In this document: one piece after another, positions 6,274 through 6,337 of the stretch
Layout: each line of letters starts with the position of its first letter
How positions within the stretch are numbered: the stretch's first letter is position 1
Assembly (NCBI GenBank): GCA_024277605.1
Contig: JAJRUU010000014.1
Location: forward strand, 1 to 6,337
Length of the DNA stretch: 6,337 nt
Source: a bacterium
GTDB lineage: Bacteria > SZUA-182 > SZUA-191 > JAJRXT01
Direction: 5' to 3'
Translations under genes and position numbers: made by a program
Notes under the pieces: model-generated
Databases searched by the model: none
Seen by the model: only the letters and a program-made list of their open reading frames with translations
What the model was told of the DNA's origin: nothing

Positions 6274-6284
6274 TACTGTCCGGT
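6262..6284 (-). promoter_or_regulatory. 8-bp hairpin enclosing the GTG start of the unknown gene
   Basis: On the minus strand ACCGGACA and TGTCTGGT pair over 8 positions (one G-U) around a 7-base loop. The GTG start codon lies in the loop and the left arm begins at the preceding gene's stop. Such a stem could limit initiation, so that translation depends on ribosomes finishing the upstream gene. This is inferred from sequence only. Confidence 0.35.
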
Positions 6285-6337
6285 TAATAATCGAATAAAT
6301 TCAACTGGATACAACCAGATGTTTCAGTTTTTTGGTA
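6284..6337 (-). CDS. C-terminus of an unknown protein ending in a beta-clamp-binding-like QLNLF motif
   Basis: The frame is open to the right edge and reads YQKTETSGCIQLNLFDY before TAA 6286-6284. QLNLF (6307-6293) closely matches the QL[S/D]LF motif by which DNA polymerases, repair proteins and some methyltransferases bind the sliding clamp, often at the extreme C-terminus. Y-family polymerases are one candidate, but 17 residues cannot identify the protein. The neighbouring frame is open for only 11 codons here and lacks such a pattern. The stop lies just before the GTG of the next gene, a normal operon junction, which supports this frame. Confidence 0.5.
   Translation of the reverse strand, partial: YQKTETSGCIQLNLFDY

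Noticed and set aside
5765..6298. + strand open frames opposite the unknown 146-codon gene
   Set aside because: Their low-complexity Ser/Leu/Phe content is typical of antisense reading of AT-rich coding DNA; the minus frame fits the neighbouring gene junctions better.
6301..6337. Upstream in-frame extension of the unknown gene through TGA 6303-6301 as a nonsense-interrupted gene
   Set aside because: The alternative frame ending in QLNLFDY explains the upstream bases and leaves a normal 10-base gap before the GTG start.

Overview
The window looks like bacterial chromosomal DNA with moderate G+C that varies by gene. An accessory or cell-surface glycosylation segment lies next to ordinary housekeeping genes. 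Strong GGAGG ribosome-binding sites, TTG and GTG starts and an IS3-type element would fit an anaerobic Clostridia- or Deltaproteobacteria-like host, but the sequence alone does not settle the lineage.

Layout. (1) Bases 1-141 are the right end of an IS3-family insertion sequence: the last 32 codons of its transposase and a terminal inverted repeat ending in CA. (2) Bases 142-712 hold no convincing gene. They contain several small dyads, a repeated 9-mer (GGTTAGATA) and a good extended -10 promoter at 616-645. (3) Bases 713-3443 (+ strand) carry two sugar-transfer genes: a 589-residue multispanning GT39/PMT-like glycosyltransferase, then a GtrB/ArnC-like GT2 polyprenyl-phosphate glycosyltransferase broken by a one-base frameshift at an A run (2931-2934). 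(4) Bases 3498-6337 (- strand, converging on the first block) carry, in transcription order, the last 17 codons of an unknown protein ending in a beta-clamp-binding-like QLNLF motif, an AT-rich 146-codon gene of unknown function, trpF, a possible 22-codon ORF, maf, and an extended-SDR epimerase-like gene. The last of these lacks both catalytic residues of YxxxK.

How the genes may work together. In known systems a GT2 enzyme loads a sugar from a nucleotide donor onto undecaprenyl phosphate, and a GT-C enzyme uses that lipid-linked sugar on the outer face of the membrane. The + strand pair fits this donor-and-user scheme, but no GtrA-type flippase is visible and the GT2 frame is broken. The epimerase-like protein could belong to nucleotide-sugar metabolism for the same surface pathway, although it is on the opposite strand and its active site is altered. 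trpF (tryptophan synthesis) and maf (nucleotide pyrophosphatase) are housekeeping genes that appear only to share a transcript.

No wholly new system is evident. The best leads are the broken GT2 frame, the altered epimerase active site, the clamp-motif C-terminus next to an unknown AT-rich gene, and the short ORF with a strong ribosome-binding site between trpF and maf.
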